Part shown: in pieces, positions 21,657 through 33,141 of the stretch
How the letters are laid out: each line of letters begins with the position of its first letter
How positions within the stretch are numbered: position 1 is the first letter of the stretch
Assembly: GCA_947179155.2 (NCBI GenBank)
Contig: OX359270.1
Location: forward strand, 21,604,556 to 21,668,555
DNA from: Hedera helix
Lineage: Eukaryota > Streptophyta > Magnoliopsida > Apiales > Araliaceae
DNA: 64,000 nucleotides
Reading direction: 5' to 3'
The notes under the pieces: generated by a model
Told to the model about the DNA's origin: nothing
The model's database searches: none
What the model saw: only the letters and a program-made list of their open reading frames with translations
Program-made: the position numbers and the translations under genes

Positions 21657-23103
21657 GTGATCTTTCAGAAGTTATTCCACCGCCACAGACTCATTAATTG
21701 AGCACGTAACCCTCGTCCTTATTCCTTTCTTAATTCGGCTCATAAGTTGCTAGAAGCTTCACATGATCATAACCGTGCCAATACATTGGGTCAAGTAGTA
21801 ATAGAGCCCAATTGAAAATTATTACATCAAGGGTGGGGACACAATACTTTTGAAGCATCATGAATAGTACCACCGACCACGAACAAACTTGTGCACAAAT
21901 TCAGCCGTTACTTATTCAAGTAATTCTAGAAATTGTAGGCCCTTTGCACCGAGTAGGGGTCGGGCTATTGCATGTGATGGGGATTATTAGTTTTTAGGAA
22001 CGGAAATTGCTTATCATATGAGGCCACTGTATAAGGAATGACAAGGAATGACAAGTTCAAAGCGGCAAATGGTCCAATTATTTTGCAAGCATTGACATTA
22101 GATCGGGAAAGCTCATGTACGGTGATTTGGGTAAAAAGGAAGATCCTCCTTTGTGAACCAACTAGGAATAATCCGTGTCTGAAAGTACGGTGCAACTAAT
22201 ATAATAGTTGAGTACTGTATTCAATATTTTTAGATTGAAAAATCTAAAACTGTTGTGAACTATCACTTCCATAATAGAACTGAGAGTCCAACCATTAATA
22301 CAAAAAGATTGATACTCAATCCAGTTATAGTTTCTTTCTGAGGCAAATATTAGTATGCTACTCATTCTCAACTTAAAATTAGTTCTTGACAGGTTTGAAC
22401 AATTAATTGATTTACGATAATGGGCTCAAATTTGTGTAATATAGTATTTTCGGGTATTCCACACACTTTTTCTTTATTGACAAAACGGAATGAAAAGTTT
22501 GACAGTATTTATTTGCCTCTAGTATCTCTAACCATCGATTAATCTGGTCCATGAACAGTATTTCCTATAGAAAAAAAGTAGTATTGCAAGCCATGTGGTG
22601 GGATCCAATGAGAAAAAAAAAGGATGTGAAAATCCAAAAGAAATATTTTTGCATATATACTCAAAAAATATAAAATTAGTCCTCTAAGTCTAAACAAAAA
22701 AGTATTGTCATAATACCAACTAAATCGCATCACTATAACGTTTTTTTGTTCTATATTTTTTTCTTTAAATTAGACAAAAGATTCTCATACCATGAGTCAA
22801 AATCTACTACAATAGTTGCTCTCCATATAGTCCGCAAAAATATCAAAGAGATAACACGTAATTGCTCGTGCCTGAAGGCACGACGTAGATTAAAATTTCA
22901 AAAATACTTTATTAGCTAAAGACTCTTTGCAACCTAAAATAACTTACAAATCAATTAGAATGAATCTGAACCGTCCTTGTGATTTCCCGTCAAAATCAAT
23001 TTGCATGTGGAAACATAACGACCGCAATACCCGAAAAACAAGAAAATGACGTCAATGCTAAAAGGGCGACCCATGTTGTTTACGTGCAAATTTTATTTTA
23101 TTT

Positions 23104-23104
<1 letters not shown>
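21657..23104. other. No gene seen
   Basis: AT-rich DNA between the Tourist MITE and the triplet repeat. By position it is internal sequence of the gag-only element. Short open stretches show no family motifs. Confidence 0.45.

Positions 23105-23180
<76 letters not shown>
23105..23180. repeat. (AAT)n(ATT)n palindromic triplet repeat at the viral junction
   Basis: About 13 AAT units followed by about 12 ATT units, so the tract folds on itself. The viral sequence starts at the next base. Confidence 0.9.
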
Positions 23181-23343
23181 GGGGCCGGAAATATGCTTAC
23201 GGGATCTGAATAGGAGCCATAAGAGTTTAGGCAAATGGACCCTGGGCATCTTGGAGATCAATGGTGCCGTAAGGATCCTGATTTACTGAGGCTTAGGATG
23301 ACTTTGAGGAAGACGAGGTATCTTCTTCCTTGATAGTGTTAAC
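23181..23343 (-). repeat. Terminal redundancy of the pararetrovirus, left copy
   Basis: Matches 36826-36988 with about five differences. Contains the 3' end of ORF2 and sequence after it. Confidence 0.9.
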
Positions 23344-24537
23344 TCTTTCTTGAATTGCTTTTGCTAATAAATTTAGCTCAGCAGCACTATATTCTTTTAC
23401 TCCTGCTAGAGTAGCAGCAACTGATGATCCTGAACTGGAACCTTTAACTTTGGACTTGCTGGAGGAGCCAACATTTTCCAATTTTACAGGAGTAATAGGG
23501 GTAGGAGGAAACTCCTTTTGAACTTGTTGGGCAATTCGATCAATGTCAAATTTATCCCACCATTTAATAAAAAAGATTCTGGTAACTGATGGAGGTTGAG
23601 AAGAAGCAGGAAGGTTATATTGCCATTTTAAAATCCAAGGAATTTTGTATTTACTAGAAAAACGGAGCAGTACCGGGATACCTTCCATTTTAGGGTTGTA
23701 TGGAGATTTATTACTAAAATGATTTATCTGAGTACGAAGAGACTCAGGGATAAGTTCTGCAGAAAGGCCATATCTGGACCACCAAAGGGTGAACCAAATC
23801 GGGATCTGACTTTTAAATTTGTGGTCAAACTGGATAAACCAAGAGTGACTGAAATTGGAGCTCTGGTAAAGAAATATCTTATGCCAAGCATCCATGTAGT
23901 CAACATAACAGAAATAGTTACTAAAAGAGGATTCAAGATTATCCTCAATGGTACGTAAATCAGAGAGACGATTGGTAAATCGGTGATTCTCCCAATCCTC
24001 CCCGGAAATAATTTTCTTAATATAAAGAGAATGAAAAACAATTTTTGAACTGTCATTTTTATCAAAAACTGGTTTAATATTGACAGATTTAGTTTTTATT
24101 AAAATATTTGTATAATAAGTAAGTGACTTGTAAGGGGCCGGAGGGGCGAAATGCCAGCCAGGAGGGAAAAACTGGGTAGCAAGTTTGACTGGGTCATCTT
24201 TTGAGGCCATATAAGGCTCAACATAGAACAGGTTAACTTCATAATTATGAATATATTGGGAAGTAGGTCTGAATTGACTGGTCTTTTGAATCTGGCTTGG
24301 GGCTTGGGATTCAAAAGGATCATATGGTTTAGGTTGACTTGCAAGGGCTGAGCTATAGGGTTTAGGGATTTGGCCTAAAACCTGGAATTGGGTGGTAGGA
24401 GGTCTAACTGTATAACTGGGATAAGGAACTGGAACCATAGTCCCCTTACCAGACTGTCCTGAAACAGGAGTTTTATTAGGCTGCCCGGAGGCAGGAGCTT
24501 TACCACGATCTTTCTTCTGTTTCTCTCTTTCACTCAT
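23293..24537 (-). CDS. Pararetrovirus ORF2, function unknown (open, 414 codons)
   Basis: Starts at ATG 24535-24537 and ends at 23293-23295. The first 100 residues are Gln/Pro/Ser/Lys-rich and probably disordered. A globular part rich in Trp, Tyr and Phe follows, to about residue 350. The last 60 residues are Ser-rich with a short amphipathic helix (AAELNLLAKAIQERVN). I recognise no enzymatic motif. Florendoviruses carry an ORF of unknown function in this place downstream of the polyprotein, which is the best match. Its start codon overlaps the ORF1 stop by 8 nt. It is the only open viral gene here, but that does not show expression. Confidence 0.7.
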   Translation of the reverse strand: MSEREKQKKDRGKAPASGQPNKTPVSGQSGKGTMVPVPYPSYTVRPPTTQFQVLGQIPKPYSSALASQPKPYDPFESQAPSQIQKTSQFRPTSQYIHNYEVNLFYVEPYMASKDDPVKLATQFFPPGWHFAPPAPYKSLTYYTNILIKTKSVNIKPVFDKNDSSKIVFHSLYIKKIISGEDWENHRFTNRLSDLRTIEDNLESSFSNYFCYVDYMDAWHKIFLYQSSNFSHSWFIQFDHKFKSQIPIWFTLWWSRYGLSAELIPESLRTQINHFSNKSPYNPKMEGIPVLLRFSSKYKIPWILKWQYNLPASSQPPSVTRIFFIKWWDKFDIDRIAQQVQKEFPPTPITPVKLENVGSSSKSKVKGSSSGSSVAATLAGVKEYSAAELNLLAKAIQERVNTIKEEDTSSSSKSS

Positions 24538-25024
24538 ATTTAGTACCTGTTTGGATAAATTCTCTGGTCAGAAAATTTGGGATAGAGTTTTGACTTCCTT
24601 TGATATATTCTATATCAAAATAAAAAATAGATAAAATAGCTTGCCATCTAGCAAAAATCTGTTTAGAGGCAATATTTTCAACATCTTTTTCTAAAACATA
24701 TTTTGCTGATTTGCAATCAATTCTGACTAAAAACTTTTGATTTAATAAATCACTTTGAAATTTATTAATGCATGAAACTAAAGATAAAATTTCTTTTTTA
24801 ATAGTTGAATAATTGAGTTGAGTTGGATTCCAAGCATGAGAGTAAAAACAAACAATTTGCTCAGAAGAAGTAGGGGTTAACTTTTGCTTGAGAATACCTC
24901 CAAAGCCAATTTCAGAGGCATCAGTTTCAACTATTTTGAAAGCTGTAGGATTAGCTATTCCTAGACAAGGAAGAGTCCTAACATGCTTTTTTAGTTTTTG
25001 GACAACAGAAGTATGAATATCTGT
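24530..25024 (-). pseudogene. Pararetrovirus RNase H (ORF1 C-terminus)
   Basis: Readable in the same frame as RT after a single TAG at 25025-25027. The first catalytic motif ETDAS is at 24914-24928, followed by GFGGILKQ. A HAWNPTQLNYSTIKKEI-type helix and an RIDCKSAKYV motif come later. The frame ends in TGA at 24530-24532. This domain would remove the RNA strand during replication. A nonsense codon separates it from RT here. Confidence 0.8.
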
Positions 25025-27706
25025 CTAAGGAGGAGGATTAATGTTTAGTCTATCAAAAAGAGGTTTGCATATAATTCGCAGATTTTTATAGAACTCACTA
25101 ATATAATTTAGAGAGCCTAAAAATCTTTGAAGTTGATTTTTGTCAATAATGACATCTGAGAATTTACTAGCAAATTGGATAGCTCTATGAATGGGGTAAA
25201 TATGACCATACTGGATGTTAAGGCTAAGGAATTTTACTGGAGTTTGGAACAAACTATATTTTGACTGGGATAGAACTAAACCATTAGTCTTAATAGTTCT
25301 AAAGAATGAATTTAGATGTTTCCAATGTTCTTCAATAGAGTTTGAAAAAATTAGAACATCATCAATATAAACAATTGCAAAATGACTAAAATGGTTCAAA
25401 ATATCATTCACAATATTCTGAAATTCACTAGGAGCATTCGTAAGGCCAAATGGCATGACATTCCATTCATAGTGACCAAAAGGTGTAGTAAAGGCTGTCT
25501 TATATCTATCTTTCTCATGAATTTGGATTTGCCAAAATCCACTCTTAAGGTCGAATTTACTAAAGACAACAGCTTGACTTAACCTACTAATTAAATCCTT
25601 CTTATTTGGTAATGGATACCTAATCCATTCAAGAACCTTATTTAAAGGTTTATAGTTAATAACAAGTCTGGGAACACCTCTTTCTATCTCAGAATTCTTA
25701 TTGACATAGAAAGCAGGGCAAGACCAGGGGGATTTACTTTTTCTAATTAAACATTTGGCAAGTAAATCATCAATTTCTTTTTTACAGAATTCCATTAACT
25801 CATGATTTATTTGTATAGGTCTAGCCTTAGTAGGAATTAAATGTTTCTTGAATTTCTTAGCATAAGGTAGCCTAACAATATGCTTTTTTCTGTGCCAAAA
25901 AGCATGAGGTAAATTGGAACAAACATTTTTATCTAAAAGATCCTGAAATTTTTTTATTTTTCTTTGGAGTTCAGGATTTTGTAATTGCTCCTCAATTCTT
26001 TTATAATTGATTTCATTTTTTAAATAATTTAAGTGCTGGATTTTACTATTTAAAATATTTAAATATTTAGTAATAGACTGTTCTTGAATACTCCTAAGAT
26101 CTCTTTCTTTAGGTTCAGTAATGAATCTAAAGGTGACCTTCTGCCCAAGGTGATTACTAGACAATCCCTTGGTAGTAGTAGTAAATGGATATAATAAATA
26201 TATAAATGGTAACCCTAAAATTATTTTGTCAGTAATGTTTCTGATTAAAACAAATGATGTTTTAAAACAAACATTATCTTGACAAATATGAACTTTAGGC
26301 AATTTATATTTTATTTTCATTTGACTACCATTAGCGGAGCTAAGTCTTTCACTAGTTTTTTCATAAAACCGAGTAGGAATTAATCCTTCTTGAATACAGT
26401 TAAGGTCGGCACCTGTATCAACAAGAGCAGGAAGTTCCAGAGTAAATGTTTTATTAATAACTAATGTTATATTAATATACCATTTTTGAATAGTAATATC
26501 TTTTAAAATTTTTAAAGTATTACCTTGTTCAATTAATTCGTACTGAGAATTAGAAGTTTCAGCTTTATCCTTATTTTCTTTAGGTGAAGTGGGTTCTTCT
26601 TCTTCTTCTTCTTCTTCTTCTTCACTACTACTCTCATTGACAACAATAGTATTACTTATTTTAATCTTTTCAATTTCTTGTTTTAACTCAGAAATTTCTT
26701 TCTTCATATTTTTTACTTCAGAATGTAACTCTGGTAAAGTGATTTCTTTCACTGGGTTCTTAAATCTTTCAAGAGTTTTATTAAGGCTAAAAATAGGCTT
26801 TTCTTTAACCTTATTAAGCTTATCAGCAGGATTATCTTTTATTAATAAATCTTTTAATTGTTTAGTATATCTTTTCTTTAATTTAGGGTCAGTAATTTTA
26901 CCTATTAATTCAATAAGTAAGTTTTGTTCTTCTTCATTAGCAGTAAGAACATTAACTTTATTAATAACGTTAAGTTTTTTATTACAGCAACTATCCACAC
27001 ATCTAAGGGTGACATCTGGATTATTACTGCTACTAGAATTATCAGAGGAATCAGAGAATACATCATCATAGTTTTCCTCACTAGAATAATTTTCTATTCT
27101 CATTAATTCTAGGATCTGTTCAGTATCTTCATCAGTGATTTTTAACTGTTTAAGTTTTTCTTTTACTTTGCATTCATTTTTGTAATGACCAGGCTTACCA
27201 CAGTTGTGGCAAATAACTTTACTTTTATCAAATTTTTTATAACTCTTCTTCTTAGGGTTATAAGAAGGCTTTTTATAAGGTTTTCTCTTATAAGGTGACT
27301 GTTTTTTATAATAATCATTTTTATTATCATAACTTTTATGTTTTCTTCTAGGTTTGTAATTATCTTTTTTATAGTGTTTAACACGTTTTCTTCTAGAAGG
27401 GGCAACAGGCGGCAAACCATATTGTTCACAGTATGTCCCCAATTCATATTTAGCTTTGTTTTTATCTTTATTAGCTTGTTTACTAAGTTTAAAATCAATA
27501 CACATTTTTAAACCAGTTTTTTGAATTTGACTAACAATATCACCATAGATTAAATTATCATAGTCAATAAAACCTAAGGTTTTAGATAACTCTTCTCTGA
27601 TTTTATGTGCAAATAAACTAGGTAAACCATTTATGAATTTTTCTTTCCAAAATGATTTGTTACTATCTTCACGCATCATAACTCTGTTAATAAACACATC
27701 TTTATA
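25025..27706 (-). pseudogene. Pararetrovirus ORF1, coat protein C-terminus to reverse transcriptase
   Basis: Open from the CACTA junction to TAG at 25025-25027. Order: coat C-terminal part, a Lys/Tyr/Arg-rich basic stretch, a CCHC zinc knuckle (27170-27211; C-x2-C-x4-H-x4-C), an acidic Glu run, and an aspartic protease with DTGAD at 26405-26419. Reverse transcriptase follows, with catalytic YIDD at 25358-25369 and FGLTNAP upstream. The order zinc knuckle, protease, RT, RNase H is that of Caulimoviridae. The 5' end is cut by the transposon in phase, so only the insertion and the stop break this part. Confidence 0.85.
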
Positions 27707-27734
27707 CACTACTACAAAATAGTAAATAGATAAC

Positions 27735-28310
27735 AGTTAAAAAACGTTGTAATTTTCTCCCAGAAACGTCGAGGTTAAGGGTGTCATCTATTTGGCCTAT
27801 TTTATACAACGTTTTTAAAACGTTGTAGTTGGACAATAATACAACGTTTTTTACTAAAAAACGTTGTACATTGTTACAGAATAAATACTCAGATGGTTGA
27901 AAACGTTGTAGATGGTATCATTCCACAACATTTTCTGGTATAAAATGTTGTAGTTTGATACATCACACAACCTTTAGACTAAATTATACAACGTTTAGAA
28001 GATGTCATCTATTGTAGTACATTTAGACAACGTGTTTAAAATGTTGTAGTGTAACGTAAAAATGTTGTACTATATCTTTGTTAATACATTACACAACGTT
28101 TAGGCTCGTTTATACAACGTTTTAAAGGTGTCTTCTATTTAGCACATATCTGGTTTAAAATGTTGTAGTTTGTTACATCGTACAACATTTAAACAAATTT
28201 ATACAAGTTTTATAAAGTGTCATCTATTTGGTACCATTAAACAACATTTTAAGAAAGTTGTAGTTTAACTGAAAAACAGTTGTAGTGTAACTGAAAATAA
28301 GTTGTAGTTC
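27735..28310. repeat. Left subterminal repeats of the CACTA element
   Basis: About 15-20 degenerate copies of AAAACGTTGTAG or its complement TACAACGTTTT, mixed with GGTGTCATCTATTT blocks. Such arrays bind the CACTA-encoded protein TNPA in known elements. Confidence 0.85.
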
Positions 28311-28645
28311 AACCATATTTGAAAATACATACACAGTTTCTCATTAATGCAATGATATATAGCTAACAAAAACTCTAAATTCTCATTTAAAACCAAAATG
28401 TATCAACCATTCTCGGTTTCAAAATATATCCAATAATACCATACGTTTACAGTTTCAAATAGTAACATCCACAAAATATACCAACTATCCACAAAATATA
28501 CCAAACTAACTGTGGTGCACTACTACCTAATCATGTGCAAACAAGCCTTCTCCCAAAATACATTCATCTAAATTAACCTGTACACCCACCGTTAACTCCC
28601 AAAATACATTAATCTAAACATGTACATCCACTGTTAACTCGAGGC

Positions 28646-28735
28646 TTACATGTAGCTGCTCACATAAGCTGCCCACTCACCCCGTACTTCGTCAATTTGT
28701 TCTTGTGTGTACGTTAATCTATTTGCCTTATCCCA
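28646..28735 (-). pseudogene. Possible remnant of the last transposase-gene exon
   Basis: After a pyrimidine-AG acceptor (minus-strand TTTCAG), 29 codons run open to TAA: WDKANRLTYTQEQIDEVRGEW, then AAYVSSYM. Composition and the splice site look like a real exon. The position near the CACTA end suggests the element's own gene, but I do not recognise the peptide firmly. The upstream exons are not found. Confidence 0.4.
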
Positions 28736-28739
28736 CTGA

Positions 28740-30225
28740 AATAAAATAACAAAAAGTTAGTCTCCCACTGTACGTAGACTAATTGGCCAAGTTTAGTACA
28801 AATTAGAATGTTAGCAAAACACAGCTAGCAGACCCACAAATAAACCCACAATCAACCCAAAACTGCAAAACAGAACAACTAAACTGCATCTCCAAGCCAA
28901 ACTCAGCCATCATCATGGTCTGAACAACTAAAGAAGACAAAACAGTAAAAGGAACAGAGAACGCAAAACACAAAAACTAAGGACATTAGCAGAGAGAGGA
29001 TTATATTACTGAAGGAAAGAAGTAAAAAGCGAAAAAGAGGAAGATCTGCTAGATAGTGTACCGGCTGAGTTTAATGTCCGGCTGTCAGCTGCATAAGTGC
29101 AGCAGCATGGTCATCGTTCACATACAAGGGTCACAATTAGTTTCCTTAAAGCTTACCAGATGTGATATTGTAGTATTCACTTTTCTGTGAAAATTGGCAG
29201 CTTATATTTGGGTCACAATCGCTTATGTTATCTCTTTACTAGCATACAAGTTATAACTAATGTGTTTGTATTTATCCTCTCTGAGTCTTTGAAATAAGTA
29301 GTACTCTTTGATATCAAGTGCAACTATTGATAGATATGTGATCGCTGCAAACTGCAAGTGCAATGTCAGGAACCAAAGAACTGCTTGGCCAGAAATTTAG
29401 AAGAAACAGTAACAGAAAACAGAAATGAGGGAGGAGAAGCAGAATTCAGCAAGCTGCTGAATTCGTGAGAGAGGGAAACACTGAGAGAACTAGAGATAGA
29501 GAGGGAAAGAAAGATAGAGAGAGAAAGATAAGTTTCAATTCATTTCAATTCATTCATATCTATAACATCATTTGTCCAGTACATGCAGAACAAACTTAGA
29601 AAAAAATTTCTTTAAATTAGCATAGACAAGCAAGCTGCAAGCATAGTTAGACAAAATAACTAACCTTGGCTACAAAGTCCAAACTACCATATCCAAAATA
29701 ACTAACCTTGGTTATATTATATTCTGAATTAATATTTTAAATCTAAAATAATGGTAATTTATTAAAACAAAGATTATACAGGCCCTGCAACGACAGTTAT
29801 ACAGAGCTATGCGTAATTTTCAAATAATAAAGTGGTGTTACTGTTGAAAAGTCCCAACTTTTTCAAACGGAGTTATCTAATTACCATCCGTTACGGCATC
29901 AAACACTTTTATACGTGGGTTTCAACTGTCCCAATCTTTTGGTCGGTTGTCTCGCCTATTCTTTTTCCTACAACCTTAAATTACAATATATAATAAATGA
30001 GCATACGATAATTAAATATAGTACTAGTATAATACTCGTATTAATAATAATAGTTCAGTGCATTAGCATATTCACAAGAATCTGGCCACACAGCAAACAG
30101 ATCGATCATACACTATTATATATACTTCTAAATATATATGTGACATATAAAGGTTATCACATGATTCATATTTGATTGGCCCCTTTCAATTTCTTACAGC
30201 TGGTCCATTCAAAAAATTAAACAGA

Positions 30226-30287
<62 letters not shown>

Positions 30288-30994
30288 ACTTTTTTCAACT
30301 TTTTTTAAGAGGCTGCCACGATCGCAAGACTGTGGATTATTATAAAATTTTGGAGAGTATAACAATAGAATTGTTGATATTAATGATTAAAATAAGAAAA
30401 ATAATTTATAAGATTGACATCTTAGAACTAACTAACCGATAAAAAAAAGTGTTTAATGATATTAAAATGAATCAAATATAAGTAGTTCAAATCTGATGCA
30501 AGTTGCAACAACTATGTTCTTACATTTAGACAACAGAGCCATGTTGCAGCATCATCCAGTCATAGATAGAAAGAGAGGTGGAGAAAAGAAGGGAAAGAAA
30601 TATAATCTGACCGTCAACATAAGGAAAAAGGTAAAAGACAGTTATTGTTTGGACAAAATTGATGAACTAAAAAGTTGGCCTTTTTTCCTCCCTCCAATTA
30701 GCTTGTTGGAATATATCTGCTGGATTTTTTTGCTATAGATTTTCAGATTATATGGCTATCGTACAATGTGTTCGGGAAATTGCCGCTCTCTATGTAAATA
30801 AATAATCTCAATATCTTTGAAATCTGTGGGTTCAAAATCCCACTTTGAATCAGTGTGACTATAAAATATAGGAGTAATTTATAAGCTAAAAATTTGGTAA
30901 TTTGATGTTTTATTTCAGTTCGGGTTTTTGTTTCTCACTTTTGCCAATATTTGCATGAAAAATCCTTTTATATCAAATCCTTTTAAGTCAGAAA
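28740..30994. other. CACTA internal region, mostly non-coding
   Basis: Includes a GA-rich stretch (29460-29535), an (AT)n run (30222-30282) and a short open stretch at 30496-30738. The part just before 30995 may be the captured promoter and leader of the VPS18-like gene; this cannot be shown from the sequence alone. Confidence 0.45.
30222..30282. repeat. (AT)n microsatellite
   Basis: About 28 AT units inside the CACTA element. Confidence 0.9.
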
Positions 30995-31157
30995 ATGGAG
31001 GCTGGAAGGCAAGTATTTTCTGTTGATCTTCTTGAGAGATATGCAGCAAAGGGACATGGAGTTATTACATGTATGGCTGCTGGAAATGATGTAATTGTTT
31101 TGGGAACTAGTAAAGGTTGGGTCATCAGACATGATTTTGGAGTTGGAAGTTCTTCTG
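30995..31157 (+). pseudogene. VPS18: Captured first exon of a VPS18-like gene
   Basis: From ATG at 30995, 54 codons run open to a GTATGT donor at 31158. The reading begins MEAGRQVFSVDLLERYAAKG and continues with VITCMAAGNDVIVLGTSKGW and VIRHDFGVG. I recognise this as the N-terminus of plant VPS18, a subunit of the HOPS/CORVET membrane-tethering complexes at the vacuole and endosome. The first beta-propeller strands start here. No second exon is found downstream, and an in-frame TAA follows the donor within two codons. It lies inside the CACTA element, so it is a transduplicated fragment and not the functional locus. The coding sequence itself is undamaged. Confidence 0.75.
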
Positions 31158-32950
31158 GTATGTAATTTTATTTGATTTTTCTTTTAATTATGCTTCATTA
31201 ATGCACGTATGTGATGAACCATACAATACCTTTATGAGCCTGCACCTGCAGTGTTCACACACACATATACATCATATTAGGGATATGTACTATGATTAAC
31301 CAACTCTTGATTACACACCTTTTTGACGTATTATAGAATAGAGATCTTATAAGGGTCTGCCAATTGCCTTTATGGATTTCTTTGGGGAAGCTTAATTTGG
31401 GTTCTGAGTTTTCTTCAAATATTTGGAGTTGAGGTGAATCTATAGAGTGCGTATCTGATTTTGAAGACTCTGACCCTTTTGTTGTAGTTTCCTTTTGGAG
31501 CATTTCTTCTTTTACTTTTTCCAGTCAATCTTTTACTTATTTTTTTGGTAAATGCTGTGTATAAATGGGTTTCGTATCCTGCCATGTTGTAGTGATACTT
31601 ATTTTACTTGCGCTCCTGCTAACGAATGCCTAAGGAAACTTGTTATTCATTATTTTTTAAGAAAATTTTGTTATTGGAACTCTCCCTAATAAATTAGGTG
31701 CACTACATTCAGTACATCTTAACAAATTTCCATAACAACACTGTCTAAAATTAACTACATTACATGTACTTTCAGAAATTTCGATAACAACAATTTCCGG
31801 CGCTTTTTAAGGCACAATAAATACTTCTTAAAATGATTTATTTCAAAGGTGAATGCCATACAAAACCTTGTTCTTTGATATATATGTCATGTATAGGCAA
31901 AGTTCAAAGTTGTATAAGTTTTTTTTTCGTCATTGTGCTTCAGCACAAAGTCTATGAAAGTTTCTCTTTGGGATTGTGAGGAGGCTTGGGTGTCCGTCCT
32001 ACTCATGGGGTGATTTCTATTTGAGTCAGGTTTAGGGGCTTTGGGAGGTGCAGGGATGCCAAAATCCTATAGAGTTGTTCTTCTTTTGCTATTTTATGGG
32101 GTATTCGGAACTGAAGAAATGCTAATACAGACTTCAAATATCTCATTAAAACTTAAACATGTAATTAGACATAAAGATAAACCCAATATTATATAAATTG
32201 CGTAATTAATTTTTAGTCTAAATATTATGCATAAAGTTTATGAAACTTCTAACAGATATTCTGCTTTTCCATGACATTAACAAAAAGATAGATAGTGCAA
32301 GATCTGTAGCATCTAACTCAATACCACCACACTAAGCATCTGAAGATTCAAAACAAAAACCAAATAGTACGAGATCTGTAGCATCCTTTATTATCTATAT
32401 ACCTTTTATGTTGATTTTGGATGGTCTTCAGCCTCCTCCGCTTCAGGGCAGGGGATTCTCCAAATCCTCAAGTGAAAGGAAGAAGGTCTTCTGCTCCACC
32501 TGAGATTCACTAATAAACATAATCAAAAACAAAAACAAAAAGACGAAAGTGGTGAAAAAATACAAACATTACTGCAATGCGATACCTTCTATTTAGGTCA
32601 CGGCCGCCGATGAGACGATTCGAGTCTGTGATAGCGTTAGGGTTTGGTCCGTGCGGACTTGGGCTTGGGAATCTGGGACTGACTGACAATGTCGTGACTT
32701 CGAGGCTAGATTGAGCGAGAAGGGGAGAGAGCTGCTTCACTTGTGAGGATGAGTGAGGTAGATGAGTTCGATCGGGGCGAGAGAAAGCTACTTCACTCGG
32801 GAGGATGAGGTGATGTTTCTTTCTGTTTGATCGGGGAAGCATTCCTTCAAGTGTTATGAAATTTATTCATTTAATAATCAGAAATATATCTCCGTCTTTT
32901 AATTTCAAGTTTTCAGCTTCGCGCATTTTTTTAAAGCTCCGTGTTTTTTA
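31158..32950. other. CACTA internal region right of the VPS18 exon
   Basis: Probably starts with captured VPS18 intron sequence. A hydrophilic open stretch on the minus strand (31503-31255, with LEKVKEE before its first ATG) may be another captured exon, unidentified. At 32510-32842 (minus) there is a GC-richer open stretch with no recognised family; it may be leader sequence of the element's lost gene. Confidence 0.4.
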
Positions 32951-33125
32951 AATAGATAACGTTTTCATTAAAAAACGTTATAAATTATAATCAAATTATT
33001 GTCCCTAATAAATACACAACGTTTTTGCACATGTTTCTATAACGTTTTTTTAAAAAACGTTGTAAAAAAAAATACCACGACGTTTATTATGAAAACGTTG
33101 TTGTTTAAGTGTTATCTTTTTAATG
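32950..33125. repeat. Right subterminal repeats of the CACTA element
   Basis: AACGTTTT/AAAACGTT repeats in both orientations, matching the left side. Confidence 0.85.
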
Positions 33126-33141
33126 TTTTGTAGTAGTGATA

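Larger units (their letters stand above)
27707..33138. mobile_element. Non-autonomous CACTA (En/Spm) transposon
   Basis: Terminal inverted repeats CACTACTACAAAA at both ends (27707-27719 and 33126-33138), with a 3-bp target duplication ATA (27704-27706 and 33139-33141). All three are standard for CACTA elements. Subterminal regions hold many ACAACGTTTT/AAAACGTTGTA repeats in both orientations. I see no complete transposase; one possible remnant exon lies at 28646-28735. The element carries a VPS18-like exon at 30995-31157. Length 5432 bp. Confidence 0.93.

Noticed and set aside
22979..23209. Open frame with a long isoleucine run
   Set aside because: Translation of the AAT/ATT triplet repeat.
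26589..27071. Plus-strand frame of 160 codons with a serine run
   Set aside because: Antisense shadow of the viral acidic Glu region; no independent support.
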